From: DATFVJ01 sp963712955
GTDB lineage: Bacteria; Actinomycetota; Actinomycetes; Streptosporangiales; Streptosporangiaceae
Assembly (NCBI GenBank): GCA_963712955.1
Contig: CAVQKF010000004.1
Location: 519,036 to 583,035 of the forward strand
Direction: 5' to 3'
Length of the DNA: 64,000 nt
This document shows, piece after piece, positions 18,647 through 27,266 of this stretch. The position numbers were made by a program, and so were the translations under genes. Position 1 is the first letter of the stretch. Each line of letters starts with the position of its first letter. Below the pieces are notes generated by a model. It had not been told where the DNA came from. It ran no database searches and saw only the letters and a list, made by a program, of their open reading frames with translations.

Positions 18647-20215
18647 ATGGCTGTGAGACGCAGCATGGCGAAGCCGGTCAGGTACGGCGTACTCGTCGCC
18701 CGCGCGCTACCTGCCCTCGCGTTCCCCGCCCCCGACCTGGAGCCGCTCGCCTGGGTCGCCCTTGTGCCAGGCCTGCTGCTGATCCAGCGGTCAGGGTCGC
18801 CGGGCGAGGCTGCCGTACGCGGTTGCTGGTTCGGTGCAGGCTACCTGCTCGCCGTACTCTGGTGGCTGGTCCCGAACATCGGCCCTGCCCTGCTGCTCGT
18901 CGCCGTGGTCGTCGGCGCGCTCTGGGTCGGCGTCGGCCTGGCCACGTGGGGCCTGCTCCGCCCGCCGATCACGGTCCGCCGCGCGCTCGCCGCGCTGGTC
19001 GTGGTGCCGAGCGCCTGGCTGGTAGTCGAGCTGATCCGGTCCTGGCAGGCGCTCGGCGGCCCGTGGGGGCTGCTCGGGGCGAGCCAGTGGCAGCACCCCA
19101 CCGTGCTCGCGCTTGCCGCTCTCGGCGGGGTGTGGCTGGTCAGTGCCGCCCTGGTGGCCGCGAATACCGGCATACTGATCGCCTTTATCTCATCCAGAAC
19201 GGCTCCGCGGGTGATCGGTGCCCTTGCCGCTGCGGCCTGCATCGCGGCAGGCCCGGTCGCGTACGCGCTCGCCAGCCCGGCCCCGGTTGTCAGGCACGTG
19301 ACGGTGGCGCTCGTGCAGCCCGGCATTGTGGCTGACCCGCGGGTCCGGGTGGACGCGAGCCAGCGGATCACATCATCGCTCATCACCCGGACGCTGACGA
19401 TCCGCCCCGACCTGATCGTATGGGGCGAGAGCAGCGTCGCATACAACCTGGACCGTGACCAATCGCTGCTTACCCAGATCCGCGGGCTGTCGGCCCGGGT
19501 GGGGGCGGAGATCCTGGTCAATCAGGATGCGCCGCGCGGCGCGGGCCATATCTCCAAGGTCGCGGTCCTGGTCAGCGCGGCGGGCATCCAGGGCAGCTAC
19601 GAGAAATCGCGGCTGGTGCCGTTCGGCGAGTACATCCCGTTCCGGCAGCAGCTGGGCTGGCTCACCAGGATCAGCCGGGCGGCAAGCTCCAACCGGATTC
19701 CTGGCACGGGGGAGCACCTGCTGGTCGTGACCGGCCCGGTCGGCCACCCGCTGCCCATCGGCGTGCTCATCTGCTTCGAGTCCGCCTTTCCCGACATGTC
19801 CAGGGTGGCGGCGGACAAGGGCGGGCAGCTGATCGTGTACCAGTCGGCGACGTCGACGTTCCAGAACAGCTGGGCACCCGCGCAGCACGCGTCGCTCGGC
19901 GCCCTTCGCGCCGCGGAGACCGGCCGGCCCGTCGTCCAGGCGGCCCTCACCGGCGTCAGCGCCGCGTTCGATTCCCGCGGCCGTAACCTTGCCTGGTTCG
20001 GTACCTCGCGGCACGGGGTGGTGGTGGTGCGGCTCGCGCTGCCTTCGGGCGGCGCGCGGACGCTGTACGACAGGCTCGGTGAGTACGTGCCGTTCACCGC
20101 GCTGGCGGTGTCGGGCATCGCGGCTGTCTACGGCCTGATCCGCATCCGCAGGTTCCGGCGTCTCAACGAGGCGGCCGTGTCACAAGACCGCCCCGCCGAC
20201 GCCGTCACGCCGTAG
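18647..20215 (+). CDS. lnt: apolipoprotein N-acyltransferase
   Basis: The protein has six or so N-terminal membrane helices and then a nitrilase-like domain from about residue 220 (VTVALVQPGIVADPR). The Lnt triad is present: Glu in IVWGESSVAY, Lys in YEKSRLVPFGEY and Cys in IGVLICFESAFPDMSR. Lnt transfers a fatty acyl chain from phospholipid to the N-terminal Cys of lipoproteins at the membrane. A last hydrophobic helix (YVPFTALAVSGIAAVYGLI) closes the fold. Length (522 aa) is normal. No dolichol-phosphate-mannose synthase gene, a common partner in actinobacteria, is adjacent here. Confidence 0.93.
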   Translation: MAVRRSMAKPVRYGVLVARALPALAFPAPDLEPLAWVALVPGLLLIQRSGSPGEAAVRGCWFGAGYLLAVLWWLVPNIGPALLLVAVVVGALWVGVGLATWGLLRPPITVRRALAALVVVPSAWLVVELIRSWQALGGPWGLLGASQWQHPTVLALAALGGVWLVSAALVAANTGILIAFISSRTAPRVIGALAAAACIAAGPVAYALASPAPVVRHVTVALVQPGIVADPRVRVDASQRITSSLITRTLTIRPDLIVWGESSVAYNLDRDQSLLTQIRGLSARVGAEILVNQDAPRGAGHISKVAVLVSAAGIQGSYEKSRLVPFGEYIPFRQQLGWLTRISRAASSNRIPGTGEHLLVVTGPVGHPLPIGVLICFESAFPDMSRVAADKGGQLIVYQSATSTFQNSWAPAQHASLGALRAAETGRPVVQAALTGVSAAFDSRGRNLAWFGTSRHGVVVVRLALPSGGARTLYDRLGEYVPFTALAVSGIAAVYGLIRIRRFRRLNEAAVSQDRPADAVTP

Positions 20216-20259
20216 CACCGGTCTCATCGCCTGGCCGGGCGCCGATCAACACGCTGCCT

Positions 20260-20543
20260 TCATGGAGACGGGCGGGCTTGTCCAGGCACAAGACCCGGCG
20301 GGGCGGTCGAGAGCGTCGCCAGGATCGCCTCGGCGAGCGCCCGGGCAGAACCCGCGGTCAGCTCCACCGCGACCCGCGCCGACGGTCCCTCACCAGGGTT
20401 CAGGAAATCGACGTTGAGAGTGTGGTCGGCCGCGCGTGCACCGGGTGGTCGAAGTAGACGGTGGCGTCGCTGAGGCGGAACCAGCCCCGTGGTCCCTTGC
20501 CGCTACCGGAAATCTCGATCTTCTCAGTGTGGTACGTGCACAT
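20260..20543 (-). pseudogene. DUF6295-family small protein, frameshifted
   Basis: ATG 20543 opens MCTYHTEKIEISGSGKG..., then GWFRLSDATVYFDHPVHARP, the usual beginning of DUF6295 proteins. After codon 42 the frame hits TGA. The expected continuation (NVDFLNPGEGPSARVAVELT, AGSARALAEAIL) is in another frame and ends at 20260. The total of 284 bases equals 94 codons plus two, consistent with an extra CT at about 20418-20421 (CTCTCAACG for CTCAACG). Function of the family is unknown. It is either a fresh pseudogene or a sequence error. Confidence 0.7.
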
Positions 20544-20652
20544 CCTCGTCTCCCCTCTGCCTGCTGCGGTTCCGCAGGGTTTCCCGTGATGCCTGTGTCG
20601 GCTCAGCCGCGTGTCACAGCCCGGCGCCGCGCCGGGCTCCGCCGGCTCGCGC

Positions 20653-20688
20653 CGGCATAGCGCCGGCTCGGCAGCCGGCGCTATGCCG
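20653..20688. terminator. strong 16-bp hairpin overlapping the hydrolase stop codon
   Basis: cggcatagcgccggct (20653-20668) pairs perfectly with agccggcgctatgccg (20673-20688) around a cggc loop. The stop codon of the dienelactone hydrolase lies in the right arm. No U-tract is present, as is usual in actinobacteria. Probably a terminator for the minus-strand gene. Confidence 0.65.
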
Positions 20689-21430
20689 CCAGGTAGCGGC
20701 CGAACCAGTCCCAGATCCGCCGCCAGCCGTCGACCGCCGCCTCCGGCCGGTATGCGGGCCTGTCCACCGAGAAGAAAGCGTGGCCCGCGCCTTCGTAGGT
20801 GTGGAACTCGTGGGTCTTATCGTGCGCGGTCAGGACCTTCTCCAGTTCGGCGGTTTCGTCCGGCGACGGGTAGGAGTCATCGGCCCCGAAAAGCCCGAGC
20901 AGGGGGCACGACAGGTTCGCAGCAAGCGCGATGATCGGCTCCACCTTCAGCGGCGTGCCCTCGGGGGGCCTGGAACTGACGAAGGCACCATAGCAATCGA
21001 CCGCGGCGTCAAGCTGCAGGCTGCACGCGGCCAGGAACGACTGCCTGCCACCCGAGCAGTAGCCGATCACGCCGACCTTGCCGTTGGCGGAAGTGAGCGA
21101 CTTCAGGTACCTCGCGGTGCCGTCGACGTCGCCAACCAGGCGCCCGTCGGGAACCCCTCCGGCTGCGCGCGCCGCCGCCGCCGCGTCGTCGGGGCTCGCA
21201 CCGGGTGCCTCACGCGAGTAAAGGTTCGGGCAGATCGCGTTGTAGCCGTGGTAGGCGAACTTCGTCGTGATCTCCTTGGTCCCCGCGTCGTAACCGGGCA
21301 TGTGGTGGATCACCACGACGCCGCCGCGCGGGCCCTCGCTCAGCGGCCTGGCGAGGTATGCCTCGATCTGGTCACCGCCGTGTCCCTGTATGGCGACGGT
21401 CTCGGCCATCATTGCGTCGTATCCAGTCAT
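20681..21430 (-). CDS. dienelactone hydrolase family protein
   Basis: From ATG 21430 the 249-residue protein shows the dienelactone-hydrolase pattern. GVVVIHHMPGYD is the first strand, IGYCSGGRQSFLA contains the Cys nucleophile in G-x-C-x-G-G, LLGLFGADDSYPSP carries the Asp, and EGAGHAFFSVDRPAY carries the His. Such enzymes open lactone rings or hydrolyse related esters in the cytoplasm. The frame is open up to 21835, but the upstream part has no family likeness. The gene is divergent from the DUF3145 gene and followed by a strong hairpin. Confidence 0.9.
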   Translation of the reverse strand: MTGYDAMMAETVAIQGHGGDQIEAYLARPLSEGPRGGVVVIHHMPGYDAGTKEITTKFAYHGYNAICPNLYSREAPGASPDDAAAAARAAGGVPDGRLVGDVDGTARYLKSLTSANGKVGVIGYCSGGRQSFLAACSLQLDAAVDCYGAFVSSRPPEGTPLKVEPIIALAANLSCPLLGLFGADDSYPSPDETAELEKVLTAHDKTHEFHTYEGAGHAFFSVDRPAYRPEAAVDGWRRIWDWFGRYLAA

Positions 21431-21676
21431 GAGGGCATCTTTGCACTCTGGGTGTGTCACACGGCGCGGGTTCTGGTGCCGACGGTGGCAGTGAGGCACA
21501 ATGTGACCTGGACAGTCGGGCAGATTGGCATTGGTACGCACCTGGTCGGAACGCGTCGGCGCCATACCCCGATGCCCGACCGTTTGCCGGTCGTCCAGTA
21601 TGGTCGGCGCACGGGTTTCCTGAAGCGAGCCGAGGTCGTTGGGGAAGGCGCATCTCGTCCGCTGCCAGGAGGTCCG

Positions 21677-22171
21677 GTGTCTGCACGTGGCGTTGTGTAC
21701 GTCCATTCGGCGCCCCCGGCGCTGTGCCCGCATGTTGAGTGGGCCGCGGCCGGGGTTCTCGGCGTGTCCGTAACCCTCCCGTGGGTCAGCCAGCCTGCGG
21801 CCCCCGGAATGATGCGTGCCGAGCTTGGCTGGCAAGGACGTCCAGGAACGGCGGGCGCGATCACGTCGGCGCTGGCCGGCTGGAACCGGCTGCGCTTCGA
21901 GGTAACCGAGGAGGCGAGCCCTGGTTGTGACGCTGTCCGCTACAGCTATACGCCAAGCCTTGGCACGTTCACCGCGGTGACGGGAGGCAACGGGGACATC
22001 CTGGTACCCGAGGACCGCCTGCGCTCGGCGATGGCGCTCGCGGCCGACGGCGGCACCTCACTCGAGGATGAACTGAGCCGCCTGCTTGGCCAGCCGTGGG
22101 ACGCCGAGCTTGAGCCGTTCCGCTATGCCGGTGAGGGCGCGCCGGTCCGCTGGCTGCACGCGACCGGCTGA
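21677..22171 (+). CDS. DUF3145 domain-containing protein
   Basis: GTG 21677 follows an AGGAGGT box at the right spacing and starts VSARGVVYVHSAPPALCPHV. The rest (EWAAAGVLGVSVTLPW, AELGWQGRPGTAGAI, VTEEASPGCDAVRYSYTPSL, VPEDRLRSAM) matches the actinobacterial DUF3145 family along its whole length of 164 aa. Function is unknown. The frame is open far upstream (from 20489), but that stretch is antisense to the hydrolase and not part of the protein. In other actinomycetes this gene is found near the fabD-fabF operon, as it is here. Confidence 0.92.
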   Translation: MSARGVVYVHSAPPALCPHVEWAAAGVLGVSVTLPWVSQPAAPGMMRAELGWQGRPGTAGAITSALAGWNRLRFEVTEEASPGCDAVRYSYTPSLGTFTAVTGGNGDILVPEDRLRSAMALAADGGTSLEDELSRLLGQPWDAELEPFRYAGEGAPVRWLHATG

Positions 22172-22482
22172 CATGGGCGGACCGGCTTCCCTGCGGTGCC
22201 TTCGACGCGTCATGCTGGCCCGTACGCGTCATACTGGCCCGTATGCGTGCGGGCGACCGTTGCGCGCGCCGGTTTGACCTGCGGGAACAGCGGATTCACC
22301 GGCTCTTACGGCAGCCGGCACGTTGATAGCCTGAGCCGCCGTGCAGGGGCGCACCGAGTCGGCGCGTGCGTCCTGGGTTGAGGCGATCCACCACGAGAGC
22401 CCCGCGAGGCGCCCAGGAGGAAAAGGAAAAGGCCCGGCAGAGCCTCTCCAGCTCCACCGGGCCGCTGCCCTCGGTCTCAGGG
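22172..22482. other. intergenic, imperfect short repeats
   Basis: Between the convergent DUF3145 and lysozyme-like genes. Two imperfect copies of cgtcatgctggcccgtacg occur at 22208-22245. A possible terminator region; nothing coding was seen. Confidence 0.4.
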
Positions 22483-22791
22483 TCAGGCGCAGCCGTCACC
22501 TCTCCAGGGCGCCGTCCCGAGCGCGCGGTAGGCGCGCCAGAACACGGCCGTCTGCTCCGCGGCGCCCGCGTACCCGAACCCTCTCCCGCCGAACGCGGCG
22601 TAGGTCGCGGCCATGAACCCATACAGGCCCCACGCACCCGAGTAGGGGTTGCGTGCCTGGGCGTTCCCTGACGACTCGTGGGCGATGACGCACTGCTGGA
22701 ACGAGCCCGCACTCGCTCCGGCGGGAACGGCCGTGAATACAGCCGCCGCCACTAGCGCGGCAGCCGACAGTAGACCTAGAATGCTCCGCAC
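22483..22791 (-). CDS. small secreted lysozyme/transglycosylase-like (Rpf-like) protein
   Basis: The 102-residue protein has a signal peptide (ILGLLSAAALVAAAVFTAVP-AGASA). A short lysozyme-fold domain follows, with Cys-x-x-x-x-Glu (CVIAHESSGNAQARNPYSG) and AWGLYGFMAATYAAFGG. The Glu in HESS is placed like the catalytic residue of SLT/Rpf domains, which cleave peptidoglycan. The two cysteines (QQC and the final GDGC) could form a disulfide. It is shorter than classic Rpf proteins and lacks LysM or other cell-wall anchors. It stands alone, 300 bp downstream of the carboxylase gene. Confidence 0.7.
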   Translation of the reverse strand: MRSILGLLSAAALVAAAVFTAVPAGASAGSFQQCVIAHESSGNAQARNPYSGAWGLYGFMAATYAAFGGRGFGYAGAAEQTAVFWRAYRALGTAPWRGDGCA

Positions 22792-23094
22792 AGGATCTTC
22801 CTCTTTCCATTGGCTTGGGTGGGGGGTGACTCCTGCGCGAGGGCCGTCACGGTAGCCGCCGAGGCGGCCCTTTTGACGCGCAAGAAGGTCTACACGCTAC
22901 GGGCAGGCGGGGGCAGGTGTCAAGGGGGGCTGCCTCTGCCGGCGCCGCCCGCGAAGAGATCTCGCGCCGGTCAGGAGGTTGCGGTGGACTTCCGCTCTGC
23001 CTTGATCGCTGGGGAGTGTAGTGGGGAGTCCAGCCCTCCCGAAAACCACCTGTCCGTGCACGTCCGCACGTGTCTGGGGATGCTTTGGAAGCTC
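22792..23094. other. intergenic, about 300 bp
   Basis: Lies between the carboxylase stop and the start of the small secreted protein, both on the minus strand. It should contain the promoter of the latter. No gene or clear terminator hairpin was recognised. Confidence 0.4.
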
Positions 23095-24549
23095 TCAGAG
23101 GGGGATGTTGCCGTGCGCGCCGCGCATCGGGAGCGCGTCCGCGATCGCACGCGCGAGCGCCTGCCTGGTCTGGCCCGGCTGGACCACCTCGTCGACCACG
23201 CCCAGGTCGCGGGCACGTTGCAGGCCGCCCGCCACCTTCTCGTGCTGCGCGGCGAGTTCGGCCTCCACCTCGTGCCTGTGCTCCTCAGGTACCTCGGCGA
23301 GGCGGCGCCGATGCAGGATACGTACCGCAGCGATGGCGCCCATCACGGCGACCTCCGCGGTCGGCCAGGCGAAGACGCGTGTCGCGCCAAGCGCCCGTGA
23401 GTTCATCGCGATGTAGGCACCGCCGTACGCCTTCCGCGTGACCAGCGTGACCCTTGGCACCGATGCTTCTGCGAATGCGTGCAGCAGCTTCGCGCCACGG
23501 CGAACCACTCCGTCCCACTCCTGGCCAACCCCGGGCAGATAGCCCGGCACGTCGACGACCACTACGAGCGGGACCCCGAAGGCGTCGCACATCCGCACGA
23601 ACCGCGCGGCCTTCTCCGCCGAAGTGGCGTCGAGGCAGCCGCCGAGCCGCATCGGATTGTTGGCGATCACTCCTATGGTGCGCCCGGCCAGGCGGCCGAG
23701 CGAGGTCACCAGGTTCGGCGCCCACTTCGCGTGCAGTTCGAGGCCCGGCTCATCAAGCAGCCCGTTCACCAACGGGTGCACGTCGTATGCACGGCGAGGT
23801 GAATCAGGCAGCAGGGCAGCGAGGTCGGTTCCGCCCGCGCGGGCGGTGTTCACCATTCCCTGGTCACCGAGCAACGCGCCAAGCCGGCGGGCCTGGGCCA
23901 GCGCCTCCGCGTCGGTCTCGGTCACCACGTGCACCACGCCGGACCGGCGGCTGTGCGGCTCCGGACCGCCGAGCCGTGCCATGTCCACGTCCTCACCCGT
24001 CACGCTACGCACCACGTCAGGCCCGGTCACGAAGATCCGGCCCTGCCCGGAAAGGATCACGACATCGGTGAGCGCTGGGCCGTACGCCGCGCCCCCTGCC
24101 GCCGCGCCGAGCACCACGGAGATCTGCGGCACGACGCCGGACGCCCTCGTCATCGCGGCGAACACGGTGCCGACGGCGTGCAGGCTCTCCACTCCCTCTG
24201 CCAGCCGTGCGCCGCCGGAGTGCCACAGGCCGATCACAGGAACGCCCTGCGCGACCGCCGTGTCGTAGGCGCGGCAAATCGCGGCGCAGCCCGCGCTGCC
24301 CATGGCACCGCCCTGCACCCGCGGGTCACTCGCGAAGGCCACCGCCCGCGCGCCGCCGATTCGGCCGGTGCCTGCGAGCACACCGCAGTCATCGCGCGGG
24401 GTGATCTCCATGAGCGTGCCCTCGTCGAACAACGCGGCGAGGCGCACCCGCGGGTCGCGCGTCAGGCGCGGCGCGGGTGCGGCGGCGCCCGGCTGGCCAG
24501 GGCCGGCCGGGCCGATCACTGCAGGCGCGGGTTTGTAGCGGACGGTCAC
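23095..24549 (-). CDS. acyl-CoA carboxylase, carboxyltransferase (beta) subunit, AccD6-like
   Basis: The protein has the crotonase-like double fold of biotin-dependent carboxyltransferases: FDEGTLMEI, GSAGCAAICRAYDTAVAQGVP, GLWHSGGARLAEG and VVLGAAAGGAAYGPAL in the N-half. In the C-half are GVIANNPMRLGGCLDATSAEKAARFVR, VDVPGYLPGVGQEWDGVVRR and KAYGGAYIAMNSRALGAT. It transfers CO2 from carboxybiotin to an acyl-CoA, here presumably giving malonyl-CoA for the adjacent fatty-acid synthase genes. GTG 24549 has a GGAGA box just upstream. It is the last gene of the fasR-fabD-fabH-acpP-fabF run, the position held by accD6 in mycobacteria. No biotin carboxylase gene is nearby. Confidence 0.92.
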   Translation of the reverse strand: MTVRYKPAPAVIGPAGPGQPGAAAPAPRLTRDPRVRLAALFDEGTLMEITPRDDCGVLAGTGRIGGARAVAFASDPRVQGGAMGSAGCAAICRAYDTAVAQGVPVIGLWHSGGARLAEGVESLHAVGTVFAAMTRASGVVPQISVVLGAAAGGAAYGPALTDVVILSGQGRIFVTGPDVVRSVTGEDVDMARLGGPEPHSRRSGVVHVVTETDAEALAQARRLGALLGDQGMVNTARAGGTDLAALLPDSPRRAYDVHPLVNGLLDEPGLELHAKWAPNLVTSLGRLAGRTIGVIANNPMRLGGCLDATSAEKAARFVRMCDAFGVPLVVVVDVPGYLPGVGQEWDGVVRRGAKLLHAFAEASVPRVTLVTRKAYGGAYIAMNSRALGATRVFAWPTAEVAVMGAIAAVRILHRRRLAEVPEEHRHEVEAELAAQHEKVAGGLQRARDLGVVDEVVQPGQTRQALARAIADALPMRGAHGNIPL

Positions 24550-24647
24550 GGTGTCTCCTCTGGCTAATGCCCGGTCGGGCCGTGTGGGCCACGTGAGGCG
24601 CGTCAAAGACCGTCAGCGCCGGGTCTGCGGGCGCTCTGATGCCGCGG

Positions 24648-25892
24648 TCAGGCCGTGGTAAATACGAGGGCAACGTTGTGGCCACCGAATCCGAACGAGT
24701 TGTTCAGCACGGCCGCAGGTCCCTGCCCGCCGTAATGAAGCGGGCGCGGCTCGGTCGCGATGTCGACGCCCGCGGCGGCGATCTCGTCGTCGAGATCATC
24801 AACGTTGATGGTGGGGGGTGCGATGGAGTCGCGCAGTGCGCAAATGGCAGCCACAGACTCCAGGGCGCCCGCGCCCCCGATCAGGTGGCCGGTCATCGAC
24901 TTGGTGCCAGAGACGACTGCGTCGCCTATCAGCCGCTTGATGGCGAGTACCTCTGGAACGTCACCTGCCGGCGTCGAGGTCGCGTGCGCGTTGATGTGCA
25001 CGACCTGCTCCGGCGCCACCCCGGCGTCGGCGAGGGCTCTGCGCATGGCCATGGCGGCGCCGGCGCCGTCGGGCTCGGGCTGTGCGATGTGGTGGGCGTC
25101 CGCCGAGTAGCCCGCGCCCGCCGCGACCGCGATCACCTGGGCGCCGCGCCGTGCGGCGTGCTCGGCAGATTCGAGCACGATCGCGGCCGCACCCTCCCCG
25201 AGGACGAAACCGTCCCTGCCCTTGTCGAACGGCCGCGACGCCCGCTCCGGCTCGTCGTTGCGGGTGGACAGCGCGCGCATCGAGCAGAACGACGCGACGT
25301 GCAGGGCGTGGATCGGCGACTCGGTCCCGCCCGCCATGACCACGTCGGCGCGTCCGGAACGGATCATCTCGATCCCGTATCCGATGGCCTCCGCCCCGGA
25401 CGAGCACGCGCTCGCCGGCGCGTGCGCGCCGGCACGTGCGCCAAGTTCCAGGCTGATCCAGCCAGCGGAGCCGTTCGGCATCAGCATCGGGACGGTGAAA
25501 GGCGAGAGCCGCTGCCAGCCCTTCTCCCTGAGAATGTCCCAGCCTTCCAGCGCGGTGATCAGGCCACCGACTCCGCTCGAGAACGCCACGCCGAGCCGGT
25601 CGGGATCTGCCGTCGGCGCGCCGGCATCGTCCCACGCCTCCCGCGCCGCGACGACGGCGAACTGTTCACAGCGGTCCATCCGGCGGGCCGTCACGCGGCC
25701 AAGCACCGCCGCCGGGTCGACGGCTGCCCTGGCCGCGATCTGGGCAGGCAGATCTGTCACCCACGCGTCGGTGAGCCGCTGTACCCCGGATCTGCCCGCG
25801 AGGATCGCCGACCAGGTCGACGGCGCGTCCCCGCCGAGTGGAGTGGTCGCGCCGAGCCCGGTCACTACGACGCTGACCTGGTCTCTTGCCAC
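24648..25892 (-). CDS. fabF: 3-oxoacyl-ACP synthase II
   Basis: This is a complete ketosynthase: nucleophile Cys in ASACSSGAEAIGYG, His in HINAHATSTPAGD and the second His in KSMTGHLIGGAGALES. It elongates acyl-ACP with malonyl-ACP in type II fatty-acid synthesis. GTG 25892 follows AGGGAG at the right distance; the open frame further upstream (to 25934) runs into the intergenic gap. Length is 414 aa, normal for the family. The gene lies 65 bp after acpP and 98 bp before the carboxylase gene. Confidence 0.96.
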   Translation of the reverse strand: MARDQVSVVVTGLGATTPLGGDAPSTWSAILAGRSGVQRLTDAWVTDLPAQIAARAAVDPAAVLGRVTARRMDRCEQFAVVAAREAWDDAGAPTADPDRLGVAFSSGVGGLITALEGWDILREKGWQRLSPFTVPMLMPNGSAGWISLELGARAGAHAPASACSSGAEAIGYGIEMIRSGRADVVMAGGTESPIHALHVASFCSMRALSTRNDEPERASRPFDKGRDGFVLGEGAAAIVLESAEHAARRGAQVIAVAAGAGYSADAHHIAQPEPDGAGAAMAMRRALADAGVAPEQVVHINAHATSTPAGDVPEVLAIKRLIGDAVVSGTKSMTGHLIGGAGALESVAAICALRDSIAPPTINVDDLDDEIAAAGVDIATEPRPLHYGGQGPAAVLNNSFGFGGHNVALVFTTA

Positions 25893-25957
25893 TGCTGATC
25901 GCTCCCTCTTGTAGTCCTGACGAGATCGCCGCACTGCTGGCGCGGGTACCGGCCCTG

Positions 25958-26212
25958 TCAGGCCGACACGGCCGACTGCTGCACGTAGCTGACGACGTCC
26001 TGAACGGTCCTGAGGTTCTTCAACTCCTCGTCTGGGATCTCCACGCCGAACTTGTCCTGCGCGGCGACCGCGATCTCGACCATGGACAGCGAATCGATGT
26101 CGAGGTCATCGAAGAAGTTCTTGCCAGGGGTTACCTCGTCGGCCGGCACTCCAGCGATCTCGTCGATGATCTCGCCGAGGCCCTCAAGAATTTCCTGCTC
26201 GGTCATCGCCAT
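25958..26212 (-). CDS. acpP: acyl carrier protein
   Basis: The 84-residue acidic protein contains DDLDIDSLSMVEIAVAAQD. Its DSL serine is where phosphopantetheine is attached. The four-helix pattern and length fit AcpP/AcpM. It carries the growing acyl chain between FabD, FabH and FabF, whose genes flank it. The short C-terminal tail (QQSAVSA) lacks the long extension of mycobacterial AcpM. Confidence 0.95.
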   Translation of the reverse strand: MAMTEQEILEGLGEIIDEIAGVPADEVTPGKNFFDDLDIDSLSMVEIAVAAQDKFGVEIPDEELKNLRTVQDVVSYVQQSAVSA

Positions 26213-26289
26213 GTTGCGTGTTCTCCTTCTCGTGATTGGTCATGAAACAACGTCTGCACCCGGTTGACCACGGTTGATCCGGTGAGCTG

Positions 26290-27255
26290 TCAGGGCATGA
26301 TGATCACCTGGGCAGCGTAGGTCAATCCCGCACCGAAGCCGAGCACAAGCACGGGGGCTCCCGAGCCGATGTGCCCCTTCTCTGTCATCCTGGCGAGCGC
26401 GAGCGGTATCGACGCGGACGAGGTGTTCCCCGCCTCGACGATGTCATTGGCCACGATGATGTCCGGCACGCGAAGCTGCCGCGCGATCGCCTCCACGATG
26501 CGCAGGTTCGCCTGGTGCGGGACGAACGCGGCGAGCTGCGACGGTTCGACCCCGGCCCGCGCGCAGGCGGCCATGGCGACTGGGGCGAGCGTCGTCGTCG
26601 CCCAGCGGAAGACGCTCTGCCCCTCCTGGGCGATGAAGGACTCACGGCCCGAGATGCGGATCTTGTCCGCGTGCTCCCCCGCACTGCCCCACACCACGGG
26701 GCCGATCCCGGCGCCTTCGGCCGTGTCGGCGGCAGCCACCACCGCGGCGCCCGCGCCGTCGGCGAAGATGATGCACGTTGTCCGGTCGGTCCAGTCGATC
26801 CAATGGGACAGCTTCTCTGCGCCGATGACGAGCGCCGCCGTGGCAGATCCCGCGCGCACCGCGTCGCTGGCGCTCGCGAGCGCGTAGCAGAACCCGGCGC
26901 AGGCCGCGTTGACGTCATAGGCGCCTGGAGCGCGGATGCCGAGCCGGTGTGCGACCGTCGCGGAGGTGTTAGGTATCTGGGCTTCCTGCGTACATGTCGC
27001 GACGATGACCAGATCGATATCGCCCGCGGACAGCCCGCTCGCTGCGAGCGCCTTACCACCCGCTGCGACTGCCATGTCCGCCACGCTCTCATCGGGCCCG
27101 GCGATCCGCCGGCTTGCGATGCCGACACGGCTTCTGATCCATTCGTCGCTTGTCTCGAGCGTGGCGGAGAGATGGTCGTTGGTGACCACGTTGGCGGGCT
27201 GGTAACCACCGAACGCAAGGATCCGCGCGGCTGGGGCGCCAGCGGGTAGGTGCAT
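26290..27255 (-). CDS. fabH: 3-oxoacyl-ACP synthase III
   Basis: FabH triad is complete: Cys in VNAACAGFCYALASA, His in FVPHQANLRIVEAIARQL and Asn in EAGNTSSASIP. It starts fatty-acid synthesis by condensing an acyl-CoA with malonyl-ACP. ATG 27255 has a GAGAGGA box. The fabD stop at 27267 lies only 12 bases upstream, so the two are in one transcript. Length 321 aa. The frame is open to 27363, but that part overlaps fabD. Confidence 0.96.
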   Translation of the reverse strand: MHLPAGAPAARILAFGGYQPANVVTNDHLSATLETSDEWIRSRVGIASRRIAGPDESVADMAVAAGGKALAASGLSAGDIDLVIVATCTQEAQIPNTSATVAHRLGIRAPGAYDVNAACAGFCYALASASDAVRAGSATAALVIGAEKLSHWIDWTDRTTCIIFADGAGAAVVAAADTAEGAGIGPVVWGSAGEHADKIRISGRESFIAQEGQSVFRWATTTLAPVAMAACARAGVEPSQLAAFVPHQANLRIVEAIARQLRVPDIIVANDIVEAGNTSSASIPLALARMTEKGHIGSGAPVLVLGFGAGLTYAAQVIIMP

Positions 27256-27266
27256 GTGGATTCCTC

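Noticed and set aside
20489..21676. N-terminal extension of the DUF3145 protein
   Set aside because: The frame is open, but it is antisense to the dienelactone hydrolase; GTG 21677 with AGGAGGT matches the family start.
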